From Pseudomonas sp. TH15 (GTDB lineage: Bacteria > Pseudomonadota > Gammaproteobacteria > Pseudomonadales > Pseudomonadaceae): a stretch of 64,000 nucleotides of DNA. This document shows, in pieces, positions 52,958 through 60,998 of the stretch. The stretch lies in the NCBI RefSeq assembly GCF_016651105.1, contig NZ_JAEKEL010000002.1, positions 310,001 through 374,000 of the forward strand, read 5' to 3'. Position 1 is the stretch's first letter, and each line of letters starts with the position of its first letter. A model generated the notes under the pieces. It searched no databases. It was not told where the DNA came from and was given only the letters and a program-made list of their open reading frames with translations. The position numbers and the translations under genes are program-made.

Positions 52958-53749
52958 ATGCGCATGTTCTTCGTCCTCGTTTTACTGGCCTTGAGCGGGC
53001 TGACTCAGGCTGCGATCAAGACTCAGGAAATTCCCTACCAAAGTACCGACGGTACAAAAATGATCGGCTACTACGCCTACGACGACGCGATCAAAGGCCC
53101 ACGCCCGGGAATTGTGGTGGTGCATGAGTTCTGGGGGCTGAACGATTACGCCAAGCGCCGCGCCCGGGACCTCGCCGGTCTGGGCTATAGCGCGTTGGCT
53201 ATCGACATGTATGGCGGCGGCAAGAACACCGAGCATCCGAAGGACGCCATGGCGTTCATGCAAGAAGCACTGAAGGACAGCGCGGTGGCCAGCGCACGTT
53301 TCCAGGCCGGGCTTGATCTGTTGAAACAACAGCCACAGACCGACCCGAACAAACTCGCGGCCATCGGTTACTGCTTCGGCGGCGGTGTGGTGCTGAATGC
53401 GGCGCGTCAGGGCTTGCCGTTGAAAGGTGTGGTGAGTTTCCACGGGGCACTGGCGACCAACACGCCCGCGACGCCGGGCAGCGTGAAGGCGAAAATCCTC
53501 GTCGAGCATGGCGCCAAGGACAGCATGGTCACCCCGGATAATGTGGCGGCGTTCAAGTCTGAAATGGACAAGGCCGGGGCCGACTACAAATTCGTCAGCC
53601 TGGCAGACGCCAAGCATGGGTTCACCAACCCGGATGCGGATCGCTTGAGCCATGGTGATCATGGCGGGCCGGATATTGGTTACAACAAGGCGGCGGATGC
53701 CAGTTCGTGGGCGGATATGAAGGCGTTCTTCAAGAAAATATTTAGCTGA
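52958..53749 (+). CDS. Secreted dienelactone-hydrolase-family protein
   Basis: 263 residues with a signal peptide (MRMFFVLVLLALSGLTQAA, cut near residue 19), so periplasmic or secreted. Alpha/beta hydrolase with VVVHEFWGLNDYAK, nucleophile cysteine in GYCFGGGVV (Cys in place of Ser, as in DLH) and a histidine in DAKHGFTNPDADR. Start at 52958 behind AAAGGAG. Corresponds to PA1166 by position. Divergent from phoP. Confidence 0.92.
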   Translation: MRMFFVLVLLALSGLTQAAIKTQEIPYQSTDGTKMIGYYAYDDAIKGPRPGIVVVHEFWGLNDYAKRRARDLAGLGYSALAIDMYGGGKNTEHPKDAMAFMQEALKDSAVASARFQAGLDLLKQQPQTDPNKLAAIGYCFGGGVVLNAARQGLPLKGVVSFHGALATNTPATPGSVKAKILVEHGAKDSMVTPDNVAAFKSEMDKAGADYKFVSLADAKHGFTNPDADRLSHGDHGGPDIGYNKAADASSWADMKAFFKKIFS

Positions 53750-53769
53750 TCAGAGACACCGCGGCGCGG

Positions 53770-53851
53770 CTATCGCGAGCAGGCTCACTCCTACAGGGGA
53801 TTTTCTGGGCGGCGTAGATCCCGTGTGGGAGCGAGCCTGCTCGCGAAAGCT
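53770..53851. repeat. REPIN, class A variant
   Basis: Arms ATCGCGAGCAGGCTCACTCC and GGGAGCGAGCCTGCTCGCG, slightly unequal, around a 34-base spacer before pcpS. Confidence 0.88.
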
Positions 53852-53890
53852 TCACCGCCAATCTCGACCTTGGCCCGACTAACCGGCAAA

Positions 53891-54625
53891 ATGCCCGCCA
53901 TGAATCTCACCCCCGCCCTGCCCGCCTGCTGCACCGCGCTCGACAGCCATTGGCCGTTGCCCACGGTGTTGCCCGATACCGTGCTGTTCAGCACCCATTT
54001 CGATCCGTCCCGACTGCTCGGCGATGACTTCCAGCGCAGCGCCATCGAGCCGCCCGCGAGCATCCAGCGTTCGGTGGCCAAGCGTCAGGCCGAGTTTCTG
54101 GCCGGACGCGTCTGCGCCCGGGCCGCACTGCAACAACTGGAAGGGCTGAGCTTTATCCCGGCCATTGGCGAAGACCGGGCACCGGTTTGGCCTGCGCACA
54201 TCACCGGTTCGATCACCCACAGCACCGGCCGGGCCGCGGCAATTGTTGCGAAGAAGGCCCACTGGCGCGGCTTGGGCATGGACCTGGAAAACCTGCTCAA
54301 TGTCGAACGGGCCGAACGCCTGGCCGGGGAGATCCTCACACCGCCGGAGTTACAGCGCATGGCGGCGAGCGGGACCGATCAATTGGCGCTGCTGGTTACC
54401 CTGACGTTTTCGGTGAAGGAAAGCCTGTTCAAGGCGCTCTACCCGATCGTGCAAAAGCGCTTTTATTTCGAACATGCGGAAGTGTTGGAATGGACCGAGA
54501 GCGGTCAGGTGCGGTTGCGGCTGCTCACGGACTTGTCCAGTGAGTGGTGTAACGGGACCGAATTGGACGCGCAGTTTGGGGTGCAGGATGGGCAGTTGTT
54601 GAGCCTGGTCAGCATCAAGGCCTGA
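53891..54625 (+). CDS. pcpS: 4'-phosphopantetheinyl transferase PcpS
   Basis: Activates acyl, peptidyl and aryl carrier proteins, 244 residues. The family motif GMDLEN and FSVKESLFKALYPIV are present, and the sequence closely resembles remembered P. aeruginosa PcpS (VAKRQAEFLAGRVCARAAL; KRFYFEHAEVLEW; QLLSLVSI at the C-terminus). Fluorescent pseudomonads use one such enzyme for fatty-acid and siderophore synthesis. Start may be 53891 (ATG) or the ATG three codons on; no clear ribosome site. Confidence 0.95.
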   Translation: MPAMNLTPALPACCTALDSHWPLPTVLPDTVLFSTHFDPSRLLGDDFQRSAIEPPASIQRSVAKRQAEFLAGRVCARAALQQLEGLSFIPAIGEDRAPVWPAHITGSITHSTGRAAAIVAKKAHWRGLGMDLENLLNVERAERLAGEILTPPELQRMAASGTDQLALLVTLTFSVKESLFKALYPIVQKRFYFEHAEVLEWTESGQVRLRLLTDLSSEWCNGTELDAQFGVQDGQLLSLVSIKA

Positions 54626-54646
54626 AGATCTTCAGTGTCTCGAGGG

Positions 54647-54720
54647 GCCTCATCGCGAGCAAGCTCGCTCCCACATTGAAATACGTTCCCTTGTGGGAGC
54701 GAGCCTGCTCGCGAAGAGGC
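54647..54720. repeat. REPIN, class A variant
   Basis: Arms CGCGAGCAAGCTCGCTCCC and GGGAGCGAGCCTGCTCGCG with a 20-base spacer between pcpS and the convergent kinase gene. Confidence 0.9.
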
Positions 54721-54740
54721 CAGCCCCGCCACCACATATC

Positions 54741-56351
54741 TCAACGGCGCTCCTGATTGCGCGGCCAGCTCAGACTGAAGCACGCCCCACCCAGGCTCTT
54801 GCTCTTGCCGATGATCGCCCGGCCGTCATGCCAATGGATGATCCGCCGCACAATCGACAACCCCAGGCCATGCCCGCCAGACGCCCGCGTACGACTGTCG
54901 TCCAGACGCAGAAACGGCGTAAAAATCCGCTCCCACGCCACTTCCGGCACACCCGGCCCGTCATCCTCGACGTCGACCCGACAGCGCAATTGGCCGACCT
55001 GATAACTCACCGTCACTTTCGAATGCGCATGGCGCATCGCGTTGCCCACCAGGTTCTGCAGCGCGCGGTGCAGATATCGCGGCTCGGCTTCGACCCAGGC
55101 ATCGTCGTTATCGGCGGCGGACAAACACAGCCCTCGCTGCACGGTGACCTCCGCACGCAACGGTGCCAGTTCCTCGATCACCTGATTGACCAACGCATCG
55201 AGATCGATGCGCTGGAAATTCAGCGCCGGTGAGCCTTGTTCCAACCGCGCGTAGGTGAGCATCTCGTCCACCAGTTTGTCGAGGTCCTCGATGTCGTGGT
55301 CCATGCCTTCGCGGTACTTTTCCAGTGCCTGGGGCGTGGTGGCCGAGCCGATCATCTCCAGACCAAAACGCAGGCGTGCCACCGGCGTACGCAGTTCATG
55401 GGACACCGCGCGCACCAGTTCGCGCTGAATCGCCAGCAGTTGCTGCAAGTGCTCGGCCATGCCGTTGAACGCCGCCGCCAGACGCCCGACCGAATCTGCG
55501 CCGCGCGCCGGCACGCGGGTTTCCAGGCTGCCCTTGGCGATGCGCGTGGCGGCGGCTTCGAGGCCACGCAAACGACGCTCCAGTTGCCGCACCAACAGAT
55601 AGACGATCAAACCGATCAGCGTCAGCCCAAGGGCGGCGATCAGCACCAGCCATTCCGGCGGATACGGGTTCATCTGAAACAGCGGGCCGATTTCCAGCAC
55701 CCACGGCGTGCCGACCATGCCGGCAAACACCCGGATCGAATCGCCACCCTTGCCCAGCGCCATCACCGTGTCGCCTTCGGACACCCGGCGACTCTGATCC
55801 TCGTCCATGTCGGCCTCTTCGACCGTGACCAGCCGCAGGTCGAAACCGAAGCCTTTATCTTCTTTCAATTGCGCCAGGCGTTTGGGTTGTTCGGCGACCG
55901 GGTAGCGCACCAGTTCATCGGCCAACAAGTAAATGGTCGCGCGGGCCAGTTGCTCGCTGATCTGCTGGACTTCCCCGGTGAGTACCAGTTGTTCCTTGTC
56001 ACTGACCAACCGGTAAACCTTTGCTGCGTGAGGGCCGGTCTGTTCGACCAGCGCATGGCCACGCAACACACGGGTGCGCTGGGTCAGGTCGAGGTCGGTC
56101 TGGGCGAAGGTCTGCAACGACAAGGGAATGCCCAACAGACGCTCCCAGACCAGCAACGCCCGGTGGCGCTCGGTCTCGTTCATGGGTTGCAGGTTATCGG
56201 CCATCAGCGAAAACGTGCCGTGGGCCAGGCGTTCACGGTATTGCTCGCTGCGCACCTGGTTGAGCAGGTGCAGCGCCAGCACGCCGAGCACTGCCACCAG
56301 GACCAGCGCCGCACACATGCCGCCGTAGATGCGCAGGAAGATCGAGTTCAC
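54741..56351 (-). CDS. Sensor histidine kinase (RstB-like)
   Basis: 536-residue inner-membrane kinase. Membrane segments about 8-29 and 233-252 around a large periplasmic domain (about 200 residues), then HAMP, HisKA with the phospho-histidine in VRAVSHELRTPVARL and HATPase (NLVGNAMRHAHS, GGHGLGLSIVRR). Domain order and position beside nrdA match PA1158; RstA/RstB is the nearest named relative. Its ATG overlaps the regulator stop by four bases. Confidence 0.9.
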   Translation of the reverse strand: MNSIFLRIYGGMCAALVLVAVLGVLALHLLNQVRSEQYRERLAHGTFSLMADNLQPMNETERHRALLVWERLLGIPLSLQTFAQTDLDLTQRTRVLRGHALVEQTGPHAAKVYRLVSDKEQLVLTGEVQQISEQLARATIYLLADELVRYPVAEQPKRLAQLKEDKGFGFDLRLVTVEEADMDEDQSRRVSEGDTVMALGKGGDSIRVFAGMVGTPWVLEIGPLFQMNPYPPEWLVLIAALGLTLIGLIVYLLVRQLERRLRGLEAAATRIAKGSLETRVPARGADSVGRLAAAFNGMAEHLQQLLAIQRELVRAVSHELRTPVARLRFGLEMIGSATTPQALEKYREGMDHDIEDLDKLVDEMLTYARLEQGSPALNFQRIDLDALVNQVIEELAPLRAEVTVQRGLCLSAADNDDAWVEAEPRYLHRALQNLVGNAMRHAHSKVTVSYQVGQLRCRVDVEDDGPGVPEVAWERIFTPFLRLDDSRTRASGGHGLGLSIVRRIIHWHDGRAIIGKSKSLGGACFSLSWPRNQERR

Positions 56352-57061
56352 AGCGTGCAGGCTTCCGGAACGAACAGATAACCTTTGCTGCGCACGGTCT
56401 TGATCAACCGTGGGTGCTCCGGGTCATCGCCGATCTTGGGGCGAATGCGCGAGATGCGCACGTCGATAGAGCGGTCCTGGCCGTCATAACCGATGCCACG
56501 CAATGCGGTGAAGATTTCTTCCCGAGACAGGATGCGCCCGGCGTTGGCCACCAACAGCCAGAGCAAGTCGAACTCGGCGCTGGTCAGTTCGATGCCGTTG
56601 TCATTGAGCCAGGCTTCACGCAAAGCGTTGTCCACCACCAGCGGGCCGAACTGCAAACGCCGAAGTTTTTCCGGGGCCACTTCCGGCGCTTCGCTGCGGC
56701 GCAACAAGGCCTGGATGCGCGCCAGCAGCAACCGCGGGCGCACCGGTTTGCACACGTAATCATCGGCGCCCAGGTCCAGGCCGAGAATCTGATCGGCGTC
56801 ATCGGTACGGGCGGTGAGCATCAGGATCGGGCCGTCATATTTGTCGCGCACCTTGCGGCAGATGCTCAGGCCATCCTCGCCGGGCAGCATCAGGTCGAGA
56901 ATCACCAGGTCTGGCTGCTCCTTGATGATCCGCGCCGCCGCCAGGGCGCCATTGCCTTCGATTGCCACGCACAGGCCATTGGCTTCGAGGTAATCACGGG
57001 TCAGTTCGGCCAGACGTTGGTCGTCTTCGACAATCAATACCTGCCAGGCTTCTTGCTCCAC
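56348..57061 (-). CDS. OmpR-family response regulator (RstA-like)
   Basis: 237 residues: receiver with LIVEDDQRL acidic pocket, phospho-acceptor aspartate in LVILDLMLPGEDG and lysine in YVCKPVRPR, then winged helix ending VRSKGYLFVPE. The start is taken as GTG at 57061 with AGAGG 7 bases upstream, because homologues begin EQEAWQVLIVEDD; the open frame continues 64 codons further without conserved content. Matches PA1157 by position. Confidence 0.9.
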   Translation of the reverse strand: MEQEAWQVLIVEDDQRLAELTRDYLEANGLCVAIEGNGALAAARIIKEQPDLVILDLMLPGEDGLSICRKVRDKYDGPILMLTARTDDADQILGLDLGADDYVCKPVRPRLLLARIQALLRRSEAPEVAPEKLRRLQFGPLVVDNALREAWLNDNGIELTSAEFDLLWLLVANAGRILSREEIFTALRGIGYDGQDRSIDVRISRIRPKIGDDPEHPRLIKTVRSKGYLFVPEACTL

Positions 57062-57352
57062 GGGTGACCTCTGCTTGCCAACAACACTAATAAGGAAGGA
57101 TCCGCCCGTCTTTTTGTAATGATTGGGGAGGATAAGAATGCTTGCGTACCGGCCGATTGTATAAACGTCGACTGCCGAGAAAACAAGTCGGCAAATGCGT
57201 TCGGACAACGCGGTTTTTTGTGATAGGGTTCGCGCCCTTAAAAACTGCCCCAACCGTTTTCAATCATGAAAATACCATGACAAACGGTCGACTCCAGTAG
57301 GGTCGCGGCCTACACGCTGTTTCCACGTTTCACACACAATTTACGCACAGGT

Positions 57353-57361
57353 TTATCCACA
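57353..57361 (+). promoter_or_regulatory. DnaA box before nrdA
   Basis: Perfect consensus TTATCCACA. DnaA controls nrdAB transcription in E. coli; here the box lies 28 bases before the first NrdR-like site, about 440 bases upstream of the nrdA ATG. Confidence 0.65.
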
Positions 57362-57388
57362 GGTAGTACGTTGCAATCACCCCCCAAA

Positions 57389-57435
57389 ACGCATTATCTT
57401 GTACCTCGGCGCTAAAAAAACCCTACATGTAGGGT
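57389..57435. promoter_or_regulatory. Paired NrdR boxes of nrdA
   Basis: Two 16-bp NrdR-like boxes, ACGCATTATCTTGTAC (57389-57404, 11 of 16 to the consensus) and ACCCTACATGTAGGGT (57420-57435, a perfect palindrome, 12 of 16). Start-to-start distance is exactly 31 bp, the spacing known for NrdR tandem sites. A TTGCAA at 57371 could be a -35 just upstream, placing the first box over the promoter. Confidence 0.65.
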
Positions 57436-57599
57436 TTTCGCCCAAAAACCAAACACAAATCAGACACCGAATTCAAGCGCTTTTATTGCCTTTGTCTGGT
57501 TGAACCAAACGTATTTTCAGAAGACCAAACCGCACGAGCGGATGGCTGCTGTTTTTGACCCCCAAGCGGCGAAAACGGTACGGGTGTTGCAGTCCATAA

Positions 57600-57797
57600 C
57601 TGTCACCCAAAAGGAATTCGGTTTTCAGCCTACGGCTTGAAACCAAAGACTTCGGCATGGAAGCGGCGCTCAAAAGGCCCCCTTCCTGAACTGTCCCGAA
57701 GTTGTTATGCCCGGCGCTCGCCGGTTGTAGTGCTTCAGGACGGAACGGTGGGCACCGTGATGGTGCCCAAACAAACATAGAGAACGTGGAGACACCC
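57600..57797 (+). promoter_or_regulatory. Hairpin-rich nrdA leader
   Basis: Between the boxes and the ATG lie about 360 bases without a gene. The 3' half folds repeatedly: GGTTTTCAGCC/GGCTTGAAACC (57620-57644), an outer stem TCCTGAA (57684-57690)/TTCAGGA (57734-57740) enclosing CCGGC/GCCGG (57711-57724), and GGGCACC/GGTGCCC (57750-57768). The ribosome site GGAG follows. No known riboswitch signature was recognised. The remainder of 57062-57599 holds only the elements listed. Confidence 0.45.
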
Positions 57798-60692
57798 ATG
57801 CAAACCGACACAACTCGCGAGAACCCGCAGGGCACCTTGCCGCAGGCCGCTGATTCGAATTCGGATCTGTCCGCCACCGCGCCTGGCCAACTGCGCGTGA
57901 TCAAGCGTAACGGCACTGTCGTTCCTTACACCGATGACAAAATTACCGTCGCCATCACCAAAGCGTTTCTCGCAGTTGAGGGTGGCACCGCTGCTGCCTC
58001 GTCGCGAATCCACGACACCGTTGCCCGCCTGACCGAACAAGTCACCGCGACCTTCAAGCGTCGCATGCCTTCGGGCGGCACCATCCACATCGAAGAAATC
58101 CAGGACCAGGTTGAACTGGCCCTGATGCGTGCCGGCGAGCAGAAAGTGGCCCGCGACTATGTGATCTACCGTGACGGTCGTTCGAAAGAACGCGCTGCCC
58201 ACGCGCCGACCGAAGAAGCCGTCAACGCTCACCCGTCGATCCGCATCACCCGCGCCGACGGCACCTTTGCTCCTCTGGACATGGGCCGCCTGAACACCAT
58301 CGTCACCGAAGCGTGCGAAGGCCTGGCAGAAGTCGACGGCGACCTGATCCAGCGCGAAACCCTGAAAAACCTGTACGACGGCGTGGCCCTGACCGACGTC
58401 AACACCGCTCTGGTGATGACCGCCCGCACCTTGGTTGAGCGTGAGCCGAACTACTCGTTCGTGACCGCCCGCCTGCTGATGGACACCCTGCGTGCCGAAG
58501 GCCTGAGCTTCCTGGAAGTTGCCGAAAGCGCAACCCACCACGAAATGGTCGACCTGTACGCCAAGGCCCTGCCTTCGTACATCGCCAAGGGCATCGAATT
58601 CGAATTGCTGAACCCGATCCTGGCCACGTTTGACCTGGAAAAACTCGGCAAGGCAATCAACCACGAGCGCGATCAGCAGTTCACGTACCTGGGCCTGCAA
58701 ACCCTGTACGACCGTTACTTCATCCACAAGGATGGCGTGCGTTTCGAACTGCCGCAGATCTTCTTCATGCGCGTGGCCATGGGCCTGGCGATCGAAGAGA
58801 AGAACAAAGAAGACCGTGCGATCGAGTTCTACAACCTGTTGTCGTCCTTCGACTACATGTCCTCGACTCCGACACTGTTCAACGCCGGTACCCTGCGTCC
58901 ACAGCTGTCGAGCTGCTACCTGACCACCGTGCCGGATGACCTGTCGGGCATTTACCACGCGATCCACGACAACGCCATGTTGTCCAAATTCGCTGGCGGC
59001 CTGGGCAACGACTGGACGCCGGTTCGTGCCTTGGGTTCGTACATCAAGGGCACCAACGGCAAATCCCAGGGCGTTGTTCCGTTCCTGAAAGTGGTGAACG
59101 ACACCGCCGTAGCCGTTAACCAGGGTGGCAAGCGCAAAGGCGCTGTCTGTGCCTACCTGGAAACCTGGCACATGGACATCGAAGAGTTCATCGAACTCCG
59201 CAAGAACACCGGTGATGATCGTCGTCGTACCCACGACATGAACACTGCCAACTGGATCCCTGACCTGTTCATGAAGCGCGTCTTCGATGACGGCAAGTGG
59301 ACCTTGTTCTCGCCGTCCGAAGTTCCGGATCTGCACGACCTGACCGGCAAGGCTTTCGAAGAGCGCTACGAGTACTACGAAGCGCTGTCCGAGTACCCGG
59401 GCAAGATCAAGCTGTTCAAGACCATCCAGGCCAAAGACCTGTGGCGCAAAATGCTGTCCATGCTGTTTGAAACCGGCCACCCATGGCTGACCTTCAAAGA
59501 CCCGTGCAACCTGCGCAGCCCGCAGCAGCACGTTGGCGTGGTTCACAGCTCGAACCTGTGCACCGAGATCACCTTGAACACCAACAAGGACGAGATCGCC
59601 GTTTGCAACCTGGGCTCGATCAACCTGCCGAACCACATCACCAACGGCAAGCTGGACACCGCCAAGCTGGAACGTACCGTGAACACCGCCGTTCGCATGC
59701 TCGATAACGTTATCGACATCAACTACTACTCGGTGCCACAAGCGAAGAACTCCAACTTCAAGCACCGTCCGGTCGGTCTGGGCATCATGGGCTTCCAGGA
59801 CGCTTTGTACCTGCAGCACATCCCTTACGGTTCCGACGCTGCCGTCGAGTTCGCCGACAAGTCGATGGAAGCGGTCAGCTACTACGCGATCCAGGCCTCC
59901 TGCGACCTGGCCGACGAGCGCGGCGCGTACGAGACGTTCCAGGGTTCGCTGTGGTCCAAAGGCATCCTGCCGCTGGATTCGCAACAGATCCTGATCGAGC
60001 AACGTGGCCAGAAGTACATCGACGTTGACCTGAACGAATCCCTGGACTGGGCACCGGTTCGTGCCCGTGTACAGAAAGGCATTCGTAACTCCAACATCAT
60101 GGCCATCGCACCGACCGCCACCATCGCCAACATCACTGGCGTATCGCAGTCGATCGAACCGACCTACCAGAACCTCTATGTGAAATCGAACCTGTCGGGC
60201 GAATTCACCGTGATCAACCCGTACCTGGTTCGCGACCTGAAGGCTCGCGGTCTGTGGGACTCGGTCATGATCAACGACCTGAAGTACTACGACGGTTCGG
60301 TTCAGCAGATCGAGCGCATCCCGCAAGAACTCAAAGAGCTCTACGCGACTGCCTTCGAAGTGGACACCAAGTGGATCGTTGACGCGGCAAGCCGTCGTCA
60401 GAAGTGGATCGACCAGGCTCAGTCCCTGAACCTGTACATCGCCGGCGCTTCGGGCAAGAAACTGGACGTGACCTACCGCATGGCTTGGTACCGTGGCCTG
60501 AAAACCACTTACTACCTCCGTGCCCTGGCCGCGACCAGCACCGAGAAGTCGACCATCAACACCGGCAAACTGAACGCTGTTTCCAGCGGCGGCAACCACG
60601 GTGACGATTCGGTCCTGGCAGCTCCTGCCGGTCCGGCACCAGTGCCAAAGGCTTGCGCGATTGACGAGCCGGATTGCGAAGCTTGCCAATAA
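57798..60692 (+). CDS. nrdA: Ribonucleoside-diphosphate reductase subunit alpha (class Ia)
   Basis: Large subunit of class Ia ribonucleotide reductase, 964 residues. Two N-terminal ATP-cone regulatory domains are visible (about 33-125, LRVIKRNGTVVPYTDDKI; about 145-240, IRITRADGTFAPLDMGRL), the second divergent, as in P. aeruginosa NrdA. The catalytic core carries NLCTEITLNT and NLGSINLPNH, and the C-terminal redox cysteines are in CAIDEPDCEACQ. Start at 57798 behind GTGGAG. nrdB is not the next gene: a terminator follows and then the convergent flgE. Confidence 0.97.
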   Translation: MQTDTTRENPQGTLPQAADSNSDLSATAPGQLRVIKRNGTVVPYTDDKITVAITKAFLAVEGGTAAASSRIHDTVARLTEQVTATFKRRMPSGGTIHIEEIQDQVELALMRAGEQKVARDYVIYRDGRSKERAAHAPTEEAVNAHPSIRITRADGTFAPLDMGRLNTIVTEACEGLAEVDGDLIQRETLKNLYDGVALTDVNTALVMTARTLVEREPNYSFVTARLLMDTLRAEGLSFLEVAESATHHEMVDLYAKALPSYIAKGIEFELLNPILATFDLEKLGKAINHERDQQFTYLGLQTLYDRYFIHKDGVRFELPQIFFMRVAMGLAIEEKNKEDRAIEFYNLLSSFDYMSSTPTLFNAGTLRPQLSSCYLTTVPDDLSGIYHAIHDNAMLSKFAGGLGNDWTPVRALGSYIKGTNGKSQGVVPFLKVVNDTAVAVNQGGKRKGAVCAYLETWHMDIEEFIELRKNTGDDRRRTHDMNTANWIPDLFMKRVFDDGKWTLFSPSEVPDLHDLTGKAFEERYEYYEALSEYPGKIKLFKTIQAKDLWRKMLSMLFETGHPWLTFKDPCNLRSPQQHVGVVHSSNLCTEITLNTNKDEIAVCNLGSINLPNHITNGKLDTAKLERTVNTAVRMLDNVIDINYYSVPQAKNSNFKHRPVGLGIMGFQDALYLQHIPYGSDAAVEFADKSMEAVSYYAIQASCDLADERGAYETFQGSLWSKGILPLDSQQILIEQRGQKYIDVDLNESLDWAPVRARVQKGIRNSNIMAIAPTATIANITGVSQSIEPTYQNLYVKSNLSGEFTVINPYLVRDLKARGLWDSVMINDLKYYDGSVQQIERIPQELKELYATAFEVDTKWIVDAASRRQKWIDQAQSLNLYIAGASGKKLDVTYRMAWYRGLKTTYYLRALAATSTEKSTINTGKLNAVSSGGNHGDDSVLAAPAGPAPVPKACAIDEPDCEACQ

Positions 60693-60726
60693 GCTGAGCC
60701 GGTAAGCGCTTAACGGCGCTTATCTG

Positions 60727-60769
60727 AAACCCCCGATTAGTTCTCTGGACTGGTCGGGGGTTTTCTTTT
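60727..60769 (+). terminator. Rho-independent terminator of nrdA
   Basis: Stem AACCCCCGA / TCGGGGGTT with a 16-base loop and TTTTCTTTT tail, 35 bases after the stop. Confidence 0.85.
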
Positions 60770-60796
60770 GCCTTGGGGAAAGTGTTGGTCGGTCTG

Positions 60797-60898
60797 ACGT
60801 CTTCGCGGGCAAGCCTCGCTCCTACAGATTCTATGTCGCTCCCAAGGCAAATGAACGACGCCAAATCTGTAGGAGCGAGGCTTGCCCGCGAAGAGGCC
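60797..60898. repeat. REPIN, class A'
   Basis: Arms TTCGCGGGCAAGCCTCGCTC and GAGCGAGGCTTGCCCGCGA, inverted, around a 48-base spacer, between nrdA and flgE. With the two flanking terminators it fills the 306-base gap. Confidence 0.92.
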
Positions 60899-60943
60899 AT
60901 CACCCACAACGCAAATTCAGAGACCAGCCTCAAATCCCGTGCA

Positions 60944-60972
60944 TAAAAAAGCCCCTCTTCCGAGGGGCTCTT
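60944..60972 (-). terminator. Rho-independent terminator of the flg operon after flgE
   Basis: Stem AGCCCCTC / GAGGGGCT with loop TTCC and a T tract on the minus strand. It indicates that the flgBCDE transcript ends here. Confidence 0.9.
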
Positions 60973-60998
60973 GGTGAAGCGCTACAACCCAACCAGCA

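Noticed and set aside
57415..57440. Palindrome ACCCTACATGTAGGGT read as a rho-independent terminator
   Set aside because: It has an A run on one side and TTTT on the other, so termination is possible, but no gene reading in that direction needs it and the exact 31-bp spacing to the other box favours NrdR binding.
57660..57740. AdoCbl (B12) riboswitch in the nrdA leader
   Set aside because: A CCCCC...AACTG-like stretch exists but the conserved B12 box and peripheral stems were not found.
57735..60689. 984-codon open frame antisense to nrdA
   Set aside because: Exactly opposite nrdA, composition reflects its codons; no supporting motif.
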